Below are positions 22,803-36,480 of a stretch of 64,000 nt of DNA, one piece after another. The translations under genes were made by a program, and so were the position numbers. The notes under the pieces are model-generated. The model was given only the letters and a program-made list of their open reading frames with translations. It did no database searches and was not told where the DNA came from. Source of the DNA: Anoplopoma fimbria (Eukaryota > Chordata > Actinopteri > Perciformes > Anoplopomatidae); contig NC_072464.1 in assembly GCF_027596085.1 (NCBI RefSeq), positions 13,892,124-13,956,123 of the forward strand, read 5' to 3'. Each line of letters begins with the position of its first letter. Position 1 is the first letter of the stretch.

Positions 22803-23576
22803 TGATATAGATGTTAAGAACCCAGAGTTGTTGTTGTTATTGATAGACCTCAAAATAGTTGGGCCTTTTTGTAATTTTCTTTGTTATAGTCCGGAATTAC
22901 TATACATGACCATAAATTCAATATTCCTATTGTTGTAAAGACACCTTAGAATTTCAGTAATTTTGAGTAATGTAAGACTTGAAAGGATGTCATTGATTCA
23001 AAGATTGACGCTGGTTTAGGCTCCATTTCCTTTACGTTCCAAACTAAATTAACACGTATGGTAATGCTTAGTATACATGTGGTGGCAGGTCAGAAATGTT
23101 TGCAGGGCCTAACATGTCTATCTTGTTATGAAATATTTTCACCATGAGAGGATTAATGATAAACATTGCTTCATCTGCAAACATTTAAAATCATTTTCAT
23201 TAGAAGAGGAAGACTTTAAAGCTTTGTATTTGAGTGTTTATAAAAATGTTTCAGTTTATAATCAAATTAAAGACATTTATTCAATACACTTTCCTACGGT
23301 TATTGGATTTCAGTAAATTCAAAATGTAGCTGCTCTTGTTGTACTCACTTGACCATAATCCAATTTCTGCCAAGTGTTTTGTCCCATTGCCCTGTGGTTG
23401 TCTCTTGGAGCAGGAGTCTGATTTTCTGCTGATGTTAAGAATGGATAACTCATCTCCCTTTGGGGTCCATATTACCATTTTTATTTCATTTTCACAGAGC
23501 CTTCAGATAGGAACGATGCTGAATGAGAAAATCGATAAAAGCAAGCAATAAATCTGACTGTTGCCTCGTGTTTCAG

Positions 23577-23620
23577 GTGCAGAGCAGTGATGTCACAGAA
23601 CTGAGGACAGTCTCATACAA
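23577..23620 (+). other. baz2b: Probable baz2b 5' UTR exon 2 (44 nt)
   Basis: A good acceptor (TGTTGCCTCGTGTTTCAG) and a good donor (GTAAGTGT) bracket 44 nt that cannot continue as coding into the ATG exon. It contains a four-codon upstream ORF (ATG at 23590, TGA at 23602-23604). It is predicted from splice signals only. Confidence 0.45.
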
Positions 23621-25028
23621 GTAAGTGTTTGGTTACATTAGCTACACATTGTCCATCACTGCCATTGTGCTCTTTTAAGTGCCTCTTTTGATTTTGTAAA
23701 GGAAAAAACAGTTGGCTTTGTTAAATGGGAAAAACCTGTGAATGGAAATGCAGGACTAAGCAAAACACCCCATTTTAAAGTATTATTTGGGTATAGGATT
23801 AGAATTGTCCAATTAGTTTGAGATTTAACAATGTCCTCCTTTATGAAATGAGTTTTTTGCTGCATTACACTTTGCTCTCACTTTGTGTGTATCTAATTAA
23901 TTCCTGTCTTTCTTAGAATTAAAGTGTTGAAGCTTCAGAACATATTTAAATCTCTTGGGGGAGAAAATAAAACTTTTTTGACTAAGGGGTGTATTAAGAT
24001 AAATTAATGTGTCACAATTGGTGGGGTTGAAGCTATATTTTGGCTTTGTTCAGAATTGTATTTGGGCTATACAGATGTTTCCTGGTTGCTATTAAAAAAA
24101 TTGCCCCAAGACAGAGTTGGTGGCTTTGTCAAATTCACTTCCTTTTATTCTGAGCTCTACTCTATTGGAAAGTGTGACATGCGTTTTTTCTTTGCCTGCA
24201 AATACTTGCTGCCAAATTATGAGAGTTCATTTGCAGTTTCGGAAGTGCGTTTTTTGTGTTTATCACGAAAAAAAAAATGTTTTCCAAGCAGTGACTTTAT
24301 GAAGACAATCGCACTTGGTGCACACACTAATTCAACACAGTTTAAAAGCTGACAGCTGAAATGAAGTGTATTTGCAATTTAATTGTTGGCTAATCAGATA
24401 CAGTTGAGAAATCAGCGCTACTGTTTCACATTTACCTAGGGTGGACCCCAACGTTATGCATGTCTTTGCTACTGACTCCTTTTGTGCCTCTCAACTCTTT
24501 CAACATTAAGTAAAATCCTAAAGGTGAGTGTGACTGCTCATTTGCCTTTGATGAAGCAAAGAATGCTGTAGTTGTGCCATGAAATTTATGGCATGTACTC
24601 GGCCACCTCCTGATCTAGAGGAAAGGCCTCCTACTGTTTATGTGACTGACCCTGGAAAGAGACAGGTCATCTGTAGTGCTGCAGTCAAGCTGAGCTGAAA
24701 TGGCGATGGCAAAATGAGCCTCGCCACAGGAATACCATCATCTCTAAACCTGAGTACTCTACCTTTCATATGTGTGTAGTTGGAGCCCTAAAGGATTTAT
24801 TATAGCAGTTATGAGTAACCTTCAGTTTAGAGCCCAACCTTAGGTTTCAGAAACAGTTTGCCAAGTTGGCAAGTTATAGCCAGCCATTGCTTTTGGTTTG
24901 CAGAAGATGACACAATGGTTTCTGTACATTCATTTCACAGTCCCTGTATGATCATAAGTCATTAAACGGATATTAATGAATGATAAACAATGGTTTAAAT
25001 AATGGTAAAACATATCATTCTTTCTCTG

Positions 25029-25029
<1 letters not shown>

Positions 25030-25069
<40 letters not shown>
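25030..25069. repeat. (TA)n microsatellite
   Basis: About 20 AT units. Confidence 0.97.
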
Positions 25070-25071
<2 letters not shown>

Positions 25072-26265
25072 TATTCACATTCACACAAAACAAACTATGC
25101 TTACTGATACATATGTTTACTTTAACATGATCAGATCAGTGTGACTGGTTTGTTGGATGTTCCAAGGGAGGTCTACTGGTTCTAAGAATTAAGTGAGCAG
25201 TGGTCTTTAAAAGTTGAGTGACTGTTCATATTTTGAAGCTGGTTTACATTGTGCATCTGTGCAGCGATCTCTGATGGCTTTGTTTAAACTGCACTTCCTG
25301 GATTATCAGACCTGCTTTGGCTCTTATAGTTTGATCAAGATCAATGAAAGTTTACTTTTTTTATTTTTATTTTTTACAGGTAGTCTAAATTTGGTTTCCC
25401 AGGCAAAACTGGACAAAACTGCTTCTGTTGAACTGAGACCAGTGAGTCCATTAGAGTGAAAAGGAAACAAATTAAATAAGAATTTATGAAAATGAGTAAT
25501 GTAGAAAAGGATTAATGAGTTAATAATGATACATTTCCAAGAGTTAGTCCCTACCTGATTTCTGCTAAACACAATGATCTGTGCTTTCTGTCAGCTATAG
25601 TCCAACGCTCCCAAGCAATGTTTTTAAATTGAACCACAGAAAAGAGGCAAAACCATGTATGCAGAGAGACCTAGACCAACTTTAATCAAGCTAAAATCAT
25701 TTAAATCAGCACTTCATTGTACATCATGTGCCTGCAGCTGCTTTTTAGTAAAAGCCAGGCAGTGCTGCCATTCATTTCTATACCACTTCAACACAATGGA
25801 GATACAAAGCACACAAAGGGCATGTCTGGCTCCAGACAAAGCAGACGTGTTCATTTTCAGAGGAATTGTTAAGGGAGGCAAAGTGAAACAGGACACGTTC
25901 CTCACACTGTTAAAATGTTAGGTAAATTCTTATCCAATAAACATATTATTGTTTATATGATTGCATTTTAAATAGATCATTCAGTTAATTTAATGATTTT
26001 AATGATTTTTACAATTTCAGCTGTTATTTTTTGTATTTTACAGAATGTTGGGTTGAGTTGGTATGAATTATTATCAATCACTTCCAGTGTTGATATTCAG
26101 ATATTCGGTATCACTTCAAAAGTATTGCTCTATATACTGGCATCATTATTTTTTCGAAAAATGTCCTAGTCTTAAATGCGAGGGAGGGCAGCTTTATGGA
26201 CTGGTGATTGGTATGTTTTATATGCATCATATTTTAGTGTCTTCTGTATGTGTGTAAGGGAGAGA

Positions 26266-26366
<101 letters not shown>

Positions 26367-29300
26367 TTTAAAATATTGATGTGCTTCAGTTAATAGTGTA
26401 GCTTTACAGATGAGGCTATATTTTCTGACTTTGCCAGAAGAGCGAACAGATTGCTGTGGCTATGTAATTTGATGATGTAGTACATAGAGCCCTCTCTTCT
26501 TTCTGCCCAGAGGGGCACTAAAACACATACAAAGTGAAGTGATGAAAGAACTCTGTCAATGGCAAATCAAAGACTCATGTAAATGATGCAACTGTGAGAT
26601 GTGTCGGATGTATGGATGCTACATTCACTCTGACTGTTCTCAGAAGTTTAATGAATACACAGGCACATTTAACTTCTAAAAATGGCAGCAATGTGCATAC
26701 TGTGCTCCTGTTTGGTCCAGAAACACTGGGTAGATCAGGGATTATGTGATTTATTACGAGATTAATGATCTTTACAGCAAATATATTGAAAGGCTTGTGA
26801 GGTCAGTTGCCCAGTCTTCAATTTATCGAGGTGGCTCATTGTTATTGGCTCTGCACCTACATGTTTAATACAACAACATACATATACCAGAGATCTTGAA
26901 ATTCTGCAATGCATATAACATGAAAAGGAAACTTCTCCTGCCACAAAGGAAAAAAAATGCAATTAAAGGTTGCTATGGAATGAATTAATGGCAAAGATCT
27001 TTGCTTCTGGAAAAAGTAATCGAGAGATATTGTCTCGTATTAGCCTTGTCTAGTCATTAGGGTTTCTCAGAACATATTCTGAATTTTTTATGTGACAGCA
27101 CATCACTGAAACGGTTGATGGTTCACCTGTCTTATCAGCCTATGATGACGTCATGGCTGATTCAGGCAAGTCAGACACAGAGGGACCAGAGCAATGGTGC
27201 AACATTTAGCAGCATCACGCAGCAGGTTACCTGTAGTGGGGTCATTTTTTAGTGAATGCAATGCCACTTAACTGGGAGGAAGTTAGTCTTGGAAAAAGTG
27301 GTTTGCGTTCCAGGCAGCTGCAGTTACAGAGGCTGGTTTATTGTCGATGAAGTGGAGATAATTACTGTATGTTTCTTTTCTGGGATGAGAGGTCTGGGCC
27401 GGACAGGACTGAGTTTTGGGACAACACTGACAGGGTCTACTGGGGAGCTTGTTGGAAGACTGTCGGCCTGTAAGAGAGTCTCTGAGGTGTGCAGATGGCA
27501 GTGTGGAAAATTAAATTGTCTCATGCGGTCATGGCCAGCTGCCTCTTGTTCCTTCTTAACCGATGGCATTAAGTCTTTACAAAATTATAAAGATCCGGCA
27601 TATCCTGTCTTCGAAAAAAAGCTTCCAAAGTCTCTTCTGATGAGAGCAAGGATATGTTCTATTTAGAGTAAACCAAAACATTCTGAAACCTTGTAACTGC
27701 TTGATTATAGATCTCAAAACGCTCAAATATTATCAATGCTAATAAAATGCTTACTGTTTTTGAGCAGCACAAATGCCACTTAGCTGGATGAGAGTTTTGT
27801 TGGCAGCCCACAGGACCTTAGCAGAGAGGAACTGTGGTGTCAGCGCTCAGACGGGTCTAGAGGTGACACCAAGGTGAACGGCGAGTTGTAGAATGGTTAG
27901 AAATCATTGATATTCTAACTCGGAGGCTGCAAATGGCTTGGTGGCAGATGGAGTCTTTGTCAGGGAAGAAAAATGGCAGCTTGGGAGCATCAACGCCATT
28001 TTCCCTATCAGCTCGTCTGGCGGGCGGTGACCTTCTGCCGCTCAAAGAGATCCCCTTGCACATGATCAATTATCTCACTTTCATTGTTTACTAAGCTAGT
28101 AGAAAATGACCCAAATGACTTTTTGTTAGAGAGAGATTGAATGTGTAATTATGAAGTTGGTGTTTGTTGTTAGTGCATAATGAGGAAGCAAATTGTAGTT
28201 TTTTTTTACCGTTTTAAGCACAGTAGAAAGTAAATCAGTGCAAGATTGACGGATACAAAACCAATACATGGCAGCTGTTTAGCTCCCTTTATTTCATGTT
28301 GTTAGGCTGTAATTGTAATTGATTTGACTGATTTCCAACAGTTCTTTAAAAAAAAACTGTTAATGGAAGAGACTTTTTAGGAGTACAGATATATTGCATT
28401 GCTACAATTGGTTTTCATTAACATTGTTTGACTCAAAGTAGATAATTTGCTAAGGTTAAAATGTTTAGGCGAATAAACCTATATATTGTATTAATTTGGT
28501 AATGGCTCTTCTCATTACCCAGATAACACAGGCACACAGAATAAAATGGTGATATGCAGTCATTATTCTCGGCTGTAAACAAATCTAATTCAGAATAAAA
28601 TATTGAATTAACCTGGGGAAAAATGAGTAAAATTTAAAAACGATGCAAAAAGCAAATGACATTGAGACCCCAGTTTAATATGTATGTATTTCAGCTTGAT
28701 GGTTGATTTCATTAGCAGCTCTCATTGTTATGCACTGACTGTCCTCCTGCAGTAAAATGGATATTGTATCCACTTAGCCTTAATATCATGGAGGAAATGT
28801 TTGGATTTGAGTGGCTTCCTTCAGAAAAAGTGTTTTCCACAGATTCTGATTATTCATTATATTGATGGTCAACATATTGATCTTTATTAATTCCAAATAT
28901 GTTGTTATTGTTTGTATAGTTTATTTTCTTACAAACAAAACATATTAAAAAAAAAATTAAGATATGTCCTGTTTGCACTAATGTTGCATTAACATTACAT
29001 ATGAATATCTATGTTAATTGTTTAGGTCACTGGTATCTGTCAGTTAGGTAAATGATATTTCTTTCACAGTGGGAGAAAACACTGTAGAATGTTAACCATA
29101 CATAAAGCTTGTCTCAACAGGCTTTTCTGTCTTTCAGGAGGGTGAGGAACTGTGTGAAACATTTTCATTAGTAAGATTTTTTGTGGTGGTCTGTTTCATT
29201 TATCCTCATACAACTGCCCAGCAGTGGCAATACTAGCAAGGACAGATGCTGCTCCTCATTGGGCTTATAGGCGTTTATAATAATATATAATATAATAATC

Positions 29301-32071
29301 CTATTAAAGATAGAGAACATACGTATCAATAATAGTTAGGCCCACTCCAGACTGATATTATACTGTCCTGAAGGCAGGGCTGTAGATTTTTTAAAAACAT
29401 GAAATGTCACAGGTAAATGAATTAGATGCTTTTTAGGTAGCCCTCACTATTATTAAGAGGAATAGTTCTTATATGATCAACCCAAAATTGGGGCAGGTAT
29501 AATTCTAATTCATTTTGTGCATGCATGTTTTGAACCTCTTTAAAGTGGTTAATGATGCCATTTTGCTTGTTAATCAAATGCCAGCTTTCCTTAGAACCCA
29601 TCCTCCCTCATTTCCTTTTCCAAAAACAAATGACTCTGTTTGGCTATTTTTGACCAAAAAGCACGAACTAAAAGTCCCTTTGTGCACATTCGTATTTTCT
29701 TTTTAAACAAAGAAACTACTGTCAGAATCAAAGAAACTCCCACCCCTAGTCCTTATAGTGATCATTAACACAGTTTTTATACATTGTTTGGTGGTTTGTG
29801 AAATTTCAACTCAACTTCCCCTTTTGCAGCTCCTGTCCTATCAGAAATCACTTGCAAGAGAGCATGGACTTTTTGGGAGCAGGAACTATGGCCTACAAAA
29901 TATTTCATTTTTTATAATTTAACTAGGCTCTGTTGCCAAAATGCATTTAAACTGCCTCTTTCCCCTGAAAAACATATAGCATCTAATTTGAGTAATCTCT
30001 GGAATACATATTGGCATCAAAAATACATTGTCAGTCCTATTTCCTGTAGTCTTCCAAATTGAATGTGATTTGTTTTTAGAAAAAAAGGCACTTGCTTCCG
30101 AAACTCCGTCCTCTTGGTTGTAGCCTGGTACAATAATATTTCACATCTATTAAAATGTCCACTTATTATCATGGTTGCTTGAAGTGGCCAGTGGTTTTCA
30201 GTACCTTTATACTCATTGTTAGCAACGCTCCATGTCACTGTAGAGTACACAGTGTCTGAAGTAGTGCAAGCAGGTGATGAAAATATTCATATAGCAGCAG
30301 AGAAGAAGCTCTTTTTCTGAACATGGCTCATAGGCAGACAGGAAATTAGTTATTTTACCCTCACATTCATCAAAATAAAAATAGTCTGATGAGTATCCCA
30401 AGTGACTCTCCCACATTTATTGAAGCCACAGCTGCATGTACTGTGCGCTTAGTATTAAGTCTCCAATGAATTTCAGGTGTTTTGAGTCTTTTTTCTTCTT
30501 CTTCTTCCTCATCTCAAAGCAATTGTCCTGTGTTTTATGCCACAATAATAAGTATTTTTAAATAATGAAATGGTCCATTCATTTTATAACCTTCATCCTT
30601 TTGCTCTCCTAAAATTACAATGTGAAACCCAGTTGCAATCTGGTGCTAGGAACAAAGAACTCTAGATGGCGAAATTGTTAGGTATTTGCCTTTGACACTT
30701 CGGTTTCTGATAACCTTTGATTCAATGACTAACAAGCAGAATGTCAACAGGGACTGTCTGTGAGCCATATTGTTCAGTCTGTGGCTCTTGTGCAGCCTCT
30801 GCACAGATAACAGTGTTATTTTGATGGTCACATGCAGAATTGCCAGCGCCTTAACAAATTCAGTGCATGTGTGAAAGTGAGTCGATATTTTGAATGTACA
30901 TATTTAGCCTAAAATATGCAGCAAAAACTCATTAATTTGGCTCAATTCAAATTTCATTATTAATGTAATTCGTTAAACCGTTCCCATTGTAAACTACAGA
31001 TTTTTCTGTTTATGTTCTGCCAAGTATAAGGAGTTGATTAAAAAAATCTACACACTGATGTTTTTATTCAGTATTGGCCTATTTGTTTTAAAGTGAATAA
31101 TTTTGTAGTGTCTAAAATCACCTAAAGCATTAACTTTAATATCTGGATTTAACAAAGTGAGAATCGAAAAGACAGTGCACCTGTGGTGTGGACCACTTTA
31201 TTGCATTGTCCACCTTAAGGAGTTAATTGTTTCTTTTTTATTTGTCTGCTTGGGAAACCTGTCAGCTGCTGACAGCTTCTCAACAGGTTTAACCTATGGA
31301 GCACCGTTTTTCATTTCACAGTTGATTTTCTTTTTAATACTATATTTATTGCATGTATTTTCACTGCCACACACACTGCTTATGACATTTCTGGGGTTTG
31401 ACTGGCATACAATATAATATAAAAAAAAAACTAGCTTTTTCCCTTATGCTTAAACTGGCTGTGCAAAGCTGATCTCAGCTACTCACAACACACTTGCAGA
31501 TTGTTGAAATCATCACTGACCACTCTTACTGGCATTAAGACAAAAATACTGATCATCAGAGTCTGAATGTGTCAAAGCTGGAGAGTCTCGTATCCGTCAG
31601 AGTTTCATGTTACTCTGTTGTCTTAATCATGCCTGCTTCATCCTGTCTGAAGTGTTGAGAGCCCTCCTTTTTTCTTTGTGTTCCAAGAATGTGTTATGAG
31701 TGTATGGTCTCATGGTTCAGAAGGCTGATGCGAAGAGTCCAGCTATTGAGAATTGTCTTCTCCTTTTGGCAGCCTGACATTATCTAGCTGTGAGGGAGCA
31801 GTGCCAAATTATGAGGTTAAAATTCCTGATTATCTCACTTTTTTTCCCCTGTATCATTGACCTTCATTTAGGACATTCAGTGTGTGCGCACTGCACAGGT
31901 GTTTGTTTCAATGTAACCAGCATCGCCTGCTTCAATAAAGCAGTGGACATATGGACACTGTGTGACTAATGCTTTGAAAGGGACACTCGGGATCTGTTTT
32001 ATTGCTTCATTTGGCACACCGCAGTCCCACTTCCCATTACGGTTGCCATGAGATTTATGTTGTGCTCTTTG

Positions 32072-32097
32072 GAGAGAGAGAGAGAGAGAGAGAGAGG
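32072..32097. repeat. (GA)n tract
   Basis: About 13 GA units in a stretch of otherwise mixed composition in baz2b intron 2. Confidence 0.95.
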
Positions 32098-35000
32098 AGT
32101 CGGGAATGAAAGAGCCGTGATAGTGATGTTTACCTTGATCCTGGCTGCCTTCTATTTCATCTTGGACACTGACAGTGGGGAGAAATGGGTTAAAGCCCTG
32201 TTAGGCCCCATGTTTTCCCGTACATAAATGCTGTTTCTTTGATCATCTAAAGCATGAGAGTGTTATTGGCATTGCGGTGTCAAGCCTTAAAGGCTGAGAA
32301 AGCCTTGGACTTTTGTCCTCGCTGTCTCTGGCATGATACATAGTCAGAATCACACCACATCACCGTCCACCTACAGACAACAAACAGATACTTGATTGAT
32401 AACAACTACAGGCAGAGTTTTTACATAATGTAGTTATGTAGCATAATCCAAATTGCCTCCTTGCAGCAGTTTGTTTACCAAGTAAATAAGAAATGATTAT
32501 AATGACTCAAGGATGTCTTCGTCTTCTTTTACAGTTGAATCTAAAATAGTAGAAGGAGTGCTCTGCTACGTGTTATTTAGTTGCGCAGAATGACAAATAA
32601 CCTTTGCACCAGCATCCTACTTTCATGTTTAATTTGTAACTATGCTCCCTGTCAGATGATTGCACCTGATTTATATTCAAGCTGTTTTTTTCCCCTGTTT
32701 ACATGCAAATGCACACCTTTCACAACCCAATAATATCAAACTGAGATATTCAAATGCTGAATATTTATAACATTTTCGGGCACAGTCCAACTGCATTGCC
32801 ACCTTGCTTCCTGTGGGTAATTGGAGTTTCACACAAAGTGATGAACACAGTGTTTTCTTAAAATTTTGATCATACACATGAACACTTAATTTGTGCCAGA
32901 AAGAAGACTTCTTTAACAAATAAGAGTGGCCTATGTTAACACTCGTATCTATGTTTTTTTATCAGTGGCATGTCAACATATTTTAAAAAGCAAAGGTTTT
33001 CATTTATCCAATAAGAAGTAATCTCAAAGAAAACAAATGTTACCTGTAAACATTTTTGTAAACATCAAGTTAAGTTCTGTATGGGTACATTGTTCCCACC
33101 AAAAGGCAGAAACCTTTTTTGCCTCTCCAAATCATTACTGTATGTCTAATCTGTGGTTTGCAAAGTGTGCAAATAGAAAATTACTAGCAGTACCACCTTA
33201 TTTTTGAACAGTAGAACCATGTGGACATTATTCAGAATACAGAGACCAATACTCATTATAATGAGGCCTGCAGCAAATGATGGTGAACGAATAATGCAAG
33301 ATCAAACAAGGATGGTGTAGTGGTAAATTCAGTAATGTGTAGTGATCACGTTGTGGCTTGCCTTTCTGAAAACTACAAATACCAAGAACTGGCTTCATAT
33401 TGCAACGAACCGGTTTACCGTCGCTCTCAGTTAATATTGAGTGTAGCATTCTATTGGAAAATATACTGCCCTAGCAACGCATGAAAAATGACATTGTCAT
33501 CCAGGGGTACCATTCTTCCTGTACGACCTGCATTTTCTAAGCTAACAACAACAACAACAACAGCTTAATAGCAGTTGATTGGGAGATGCATGCAATTACT
33601 TGTCCTTTTCTCTCTCTCTCTCTACCCCCTCTCTACCTCCCTCTCTGTATGTGTCTAATTAAAAACTGGAGGCTGAGCTACACATGTAATGGCTAATGCT
33701 TGCTGCTGATGGGGCGGCAGTAAGCAGGAGCTCTAGGAACGCGTTCATGATGGATGTCAGTCCGTGCAGAACATGTGGGTCTCCCACCCCCAGAAGAACA
33801 CCCCTCATGAAAATGATCCACATGCAAGCTGCAAACTGTGCCAACACTACTGTGAAGGACAAATGCATTTCTTGAAACATTTGTCATACTGAGGCCTCAG
33901 ATCATTCATCAGAGTCCATTTGCCTTCGTTAACCACCAGCTTTTTCCAATGTTTTTGTGGTAGCATTCAATATTTGTTTGAAGCAGTCGATGCAAACCGA
34001 AATTAATTTTTTCCGCGTGACGGCCTCCCTAAAAGATGAATGTTCCTCTAAGAATGATGACAACAGAATGCCTACACTTTGTGTTTTGTGGTAATTCTCA
34101 AGGGCAATAATGGATTACTGTCCCTCCAGTGTGAGCGCAGGTGGATCTCATTGCCGGGCCCGCAGCATGTGTGCGTTCTTGCATAGGAGGTCAAAGATGT
34201 GATTACACTGATGCATAAGAGACAGGCAAATCAGTGAATAGATGGTGGTTGAAGGTGTTTAGTAACACTAGCGCAGGCCTTGCTATGGATCACATTTAGT
34301 GACAGACGACCGAATCAGTGACACCGAGCATCCCATTGGCTCTACAGTGTCACCAGCACTGCTCTGCCATCTACCACCCAACAGTAACAGTCAGTCGATC
34401 AGCTGCTCAATAGGTCCAGTTGTTTTACAGCCGATATCCAGCATCTTCATCTGAACCTTTCAGCCTTCGATGAAAACCATCCCTGCACATAATTAGAATA
34501 CATGGTTTATTTTTCCTCCCAACATGCAAAAAAAGAAGGGACCCTCACTGCCAAGATCAAACCTGAGATGAATGGTAAACCAGCTTGTGATCCAGAGTAT
34601 TGATTGTTTAGCAATGCCATGTTTTCCTGTTTAATCACTCTACACAGCTCTTTTGACAGCATGCTGAACACCCATCAAATGAAAACACCCTCGAAAAAGT
34701 AAGGTGGAAATTCTGTTTACAATGTCAGAGAAAGGCATCCTCACATTTAAGAGTGTGGATTCATTTTCTGTTGATAGAATAATTATTTCTTGCGACTGTG
34801 TGGTAAACACCATTGCTAAGGGGTTATATACATTTGATTGTTTGCCAAATTAGCTCAAACTTACCTTCATAAGTATTAATTGCCTTTTGAACAATAAATG
34901 TTACCTATTTTGTAGTGTCAGATTAATAAATGACCACTTCCCTTGACCTTATTGCACGGAGTCTGTTAATTTCTATTTGAAATTACCTCCATGGACACAA

Positions 35001-35444
35001 AGAAAATCTTTTTAATGGTACATAAATCCCCCCACTTCAACATCACCAAACATAGCGGGCAATAGTTGGCCTTGAAACCCCCCTTCTGTCTGACTCTACT
35101 CTATGAGTAATGCTGTGCGTTACTGTAGTTTTGCCCCTTGATGCAGGTCAGACTGAAGTTTCCTTCCTTAGCTGGTGGGATGGGTCGGACACAGTACTTC
35201 ATCACTTTCCACGTAGAGTAGGAGTCAAGGCCAGGAACAATAACTTGTCATCTGAAGACATGGGCAGAATAAAGAAATGATGGAAAAGCATAGGAGCATG
35301 GTACTCCAACTGAACTGTGGGTGTACCATTGAACTTGTTATGCACCTACTGCAGCCACAGCGACCACACGCACTCCATTGTCATTCTTCGACCATAAAAG
35401 CCTGGCCTACAGCCATTTCTTATCCTGCACATGTTGTGTGTGTG

Positions 35445-35680
35445 TAAACCATAGACCATGTATATAAGAAGTGGACGTAGTCATGGTGAGGTCACCCACT
35501 GGTTTGTTGACCGACGATTTGAAGCGTCTAGTTCGTCGATTTCAGCGTCGCCTTTTTGTATTATGGCCGTTGCAACGTTGTTTTCTTTTTTCCAAAAATG
35601 AACAGAAAAAAATATATTTGGAATGTGGAGGAATGACGTAAAGACGCTGTATACGGCTCTAGTAGTGGCAGCAAACTGTC
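35445..35680. repeat. Probable interspersed repeat remnant
   Basis: It contains ACCATAGACCATGTATATAA, GTGGACGTAGTCATGG, GGTCACCCACTGGTTTG and a GC-richer body. I recall this order of motifs from a repeat that is abundant in teleost genomes, often located in introns. No ends or target duplication were defined. Confidence 0.45.
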
Positions 35681-36329
35681 GATCACATGATCTATTTTAC
35701 TCTAAAATGGACCATAATGTACGAAATAAACATCGTGCTGTTTCGAAGAAGACTTGAAACTAAGTATTGAGACCATAAGACCTCAAGTTTACAATGTTTA
35801 CTGAGGGAATAAATCCATATCCTATTTGTTTTATGTAGTTTTTTCAGCCACTTGCTCTTTATTTTCATTACTTCACTTTCATCACAGATTGTTGGAGAAC
35901 AGACAAAGGATCTTGAGTGATGCAGCTCTGTATCATAGAACAGTGTCAAGACCCTCTGATGCACTACCGCTTTCTCTTGCGTGTGCCCTCCATTAGCTGA
36001 AAAGACAATATGTTTGCAGTCCCAATACTGCTGATTCATGCTGATGACTATGTTACTGGATTATCATTGTTAGCAACGGCCATCTGTTATTGTGAAAGAA
36101 GATAACATGGACAGGAAGGAACACAAAACAAACGCTTACGTGCACCCAATAACATAACAACAATCTGGTAAAATAATGCTGTGACATTTTGAGAAACATG
36201 CTGATTTATAGCCAAGAGTTAGATGAGATTGTTGCTATTCTTTAATCTGTATGGTAAATATGCTGCTACACCCAGCAGCTATACATGCTACACCCAAAAT
36301 AAACCCACCAAAAACATAACCTCTAAAGC

Positions 36330-36480
36330 TCACAGTAACACTTTATAATGACCATTATTAATAAATGGTAATTTGATAGTTTATAATCTTTAGTTAATAG
36401 TTGTTTTGACTGTTAACAATGATATGCTAATAATAAATGTTTATTATTAGTGATGCAAAAACATATTTTAACAGTTTATT
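36330..36480. repeat. Probable MITE-like repeat remnant
   Basis: It starts with AGTAACACTTTATAATGACC followed by AATAAATGGTAATTTGATAG, wording familiar from a common fish interspersed repeat. The ends are not clear. Confidence 0.4.

Larger units (their letters stand above)
15667..23576 (+). other. baz2b: baz2b 5' intron 1
   Basis: A 7.9-kb intron with no recognised exon. It contains (TA)n at 16931-16946, (CA)n at 17092-17162 and several interspersed repeat remnants at 21.1-22.8 kb, listed separately. The stretch 18590-18990 is of mixed complexity and could hold a regulatory element. Confidence 0.5.
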
